Shown in pieces: positions 63,068 to 64,000 of a DNA stretch of 64,000 bases. Source of the DNA: Aldehydirespirator sp965203635 (lineage in GTDB: Bacteria > Actinomycetota > Acidimicrobiia > Acidimicrobiales > Aldehydirespiratoraceae); the NCBI GenBank assembly GCA_965203635.1, contig OZ241903.1:372001-436000 (forward strand), in the 5' to 3' direction. The position numbers and the translations under genes are program-made. Numbering within the stretch: the stretch's first letter is position 1; every line of letters begins with the position of its first letter. The notes beneath the pieces were generated by a model. That model was not told the DNA's origin and did not search any database. It worked only from the letters and a program-made list of their open reading frames with translations.

Positions 63068-63904
63068 ATGCGACTTGTGACCGTCCGGATCGATGGAACC
63101 ACCCGTGCCGGTCGGCTGTCGGGCGATGAGATTGTCCTGCTCGACGCTCCCGACGTGCGGTCGGTGCTCGAAGCGGGGCCGGTGACGGCGGGCGGGCTGC
63201 CTGTGGCCGAGTCGGGAGGCGCGGTGGCCGCAGACGGCACCGACCTGGCTCCCGTGATCCCAGCACCCGACAAGATCATCTGCGTGGGCCTCAACTACCG
63301 GGACCATGCGGCGGAGACCAACAGCCCGCTGCCCACGGCGCCCATCTACTTCGCGAAGTACCGCCGAGCGCTGACGGGCCCCTCCGACCCGATCCGGCTC
63401 CCGCCGCCCGAGGTGTCGACCAACACCGACTGGGAAGTGGAACTGGCCGTGGTCGTCGGCCGCGAGGTGCGCAACGCCGGACCGGACGAGGCGCTCGGGG
63501 CCATCGCCGGCTTCACAGTGCTCAACGACGTGTCCGTCCGCGACTGGCAGACCCGCACGACGCAGTTCCTGGCCGGCAAGACCTTCGAGGGATCCACGCC
63601 GGTCGGCCCTGCGCTGGTCACCGTCGATGAGATCGGCGACGGCCGTGGCCTGGACGTGAGCTGCACCGTCGACGGAGTCACCAAGCAGTCGTCCAACACC
63701 GACCAACTCGTCTTCGGTCCCGCGGAGATCGTGGCCGACCTGAGCACGATCATGACCCTCGACCCGGGCGACATCATCGCCACCGGCACGCCCGGTGGCG
63801 TCGGCATGGCCCGCAATCCCCAGGAGTGGCTCACTCCCGGCGCAGTGGTGCGCACCGCCATCGAGGGCATCGGGGAGCTGGTCAACACCTGCGTAGTCGG
63901 CTGA
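63068..63904 (+). CDS. Fumarylacetoacetate hydrolase family protein
   Basis: 278-residue FAH-fold enzyme. IICVGLNYRDHAAETN opens the domain; DWEVELAVVVGREV carries the metal-binding Glu pair, and FTVLNDVSVRDWQ the Asp. FEGSTPVGPALV and IIATGTPGGVG complete the signature. Relatives are fumarylpyruvate hydrolases, oxaloacetate decarboxylases or ring-cleavage product hydrolases. The start of a repeat copy overlaps its stop codon. Confidence 0.88.
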   Translation: MRLVTVRIDGTTRAGRLSGDEIVLLDAPDVRSVLEAGPVTAGGLPVAESGGAVAADGTDLAPVIPAPDKIICVGLNYRDHAAETNSPLPTAPIYFAKYRRALTGPSDPIRLPPPEVSTNTDWEVELAVVVGREVRNAGPDEALGAIAGFTVLNDVSVRDWQTRTTQFLAGKTFEGSTPVGPALVTVDEIGDGRGLDVSCTVDGVTKQSSNTDQLVFGPAEIVADLSTIMTLDPGDIIATGTPGGVGMARNPQEWLTPGAVVRTAIEGIGELVNTCVVG

Positions 63905-63945
63905 GAGGCCGAGCGGGTATGCGGGCGAGTCCGGCCGGCGACAGT
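63902..63945 (+). repeat. Dispersed repeat, partial copy 3
   Basis: TGAGAGGCCGAGCGGGTA at 63902-63919 equals the first 18 bases of copy 1, beginning in the stop codon of the FAH-family gene; similarity then fades within about 30 bases. Confidence 0.5.
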
Positions 63946-63946
63946 C

Positions 63947-64000
63947 ATGACGATTGGGGGCACCCCGCAGCAGCTGTCTGAGACTCCCACGGTCGCTTCC
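63947..64000 (+). CDS. Possible start of a gene cut by the right edge
   Basis: ATG 63947 opens 18 codons (MTIGGTPQQLSETPTVAS) that remain open at the edge. Too short to identify; it is listed because it follows the FAH-family gene in the same direction. Confidence 0.3.
   Translation, partial: MTIGGTPQQLSETPTVAS

Overview
The window is high-GC DNA from an actinobacterium. The evidence is GTG/TTG starts, ATGA-type gene overlaps, two F420-type LLM oxidoreductases and a PPOX/F420-like protein, menaquinone genes, a DUF2269 protein and an actinobacterial LigD polymerase domain. Free-living Acidimicrobiia would fit the mixture, but no rRNA or tRNA gene is present to fix the taxon. I found no rRNA, tRNA, CRISPR array, integrase or transposase.

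Layout. 1-2.3 kb: start of a CoxS-type [2Fe-2S] subunit, a dispersed repeat, a nucleotidyltransferase/histidine-phosphatase pair and a VapC remnant. 2.3-8.3 kb: a menaquinone operon in the order menF-menD-menH-menC (minus strand). Its MenF carries a MerR-type DNA-binding region at the N-terminus, and a perfect 19-bp dyad lies just upstream. 8.3-11.3 kb: two membrane proteins and an F420-type oxidoreductase.

11.3-27.8 kb is a defence island, in places less GC-rich and lacking visible integration genes. It holds a solitary HicB; a type I restriction-modification operon (hsdR-hsdS-hsdM) interrupted between S and M by a trypsin-like protease and an N-terminal hsdM scar; a Gp37/Gp68-like three-Cys protein with its TcmP partner; a tight three-gene operon of a SIR2-SLOG (ThsA-like) NADase, a derived DprA-like SLOG protein and a ComF-like phosphoribosyltransferase; an acidic small protein; a T4 Rnl1-like RNA ligase; and an RloA/RloB (AbiL-like) pair with a YdeI/OmdA-type protein. 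The SIR2-SLOG/DprA/PRTase operon is the best candidate for an undescribed system: it has a Thoeris-type effector, but a SLOG protein and a PRTase stand where the TIR protein would be.

27.8-64 kb is mainly housekeeping and secondary metabolism: cupin dioxygenase, NUDIX, two orphan paralogous ABC substrate-binding lipoproteins, a 2OG oxygenase, AddB/AddA recombination enzymes, a MarR gene with two PLP fold-type II enzymes, three adenylate-forming CoA ligases, enoyl-CoA hydratase, P450, PsuG, an aminotransferase, a TlpA/DsbB redox pair, a polymorphic-toxin-like protein with EF-hand-like motifs, an aroK-aroQ-LigD polymerase-LLM run, a thioesterase and a fumarylacetoacetate-hydrolase-family enzyme. 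Several 45-51 bp hairpins lie between genes, and one lies in frame inside the malonyl-CoA-synthetase-like gene. A roughly 140-bp repeat occurs twice in full and once in part.
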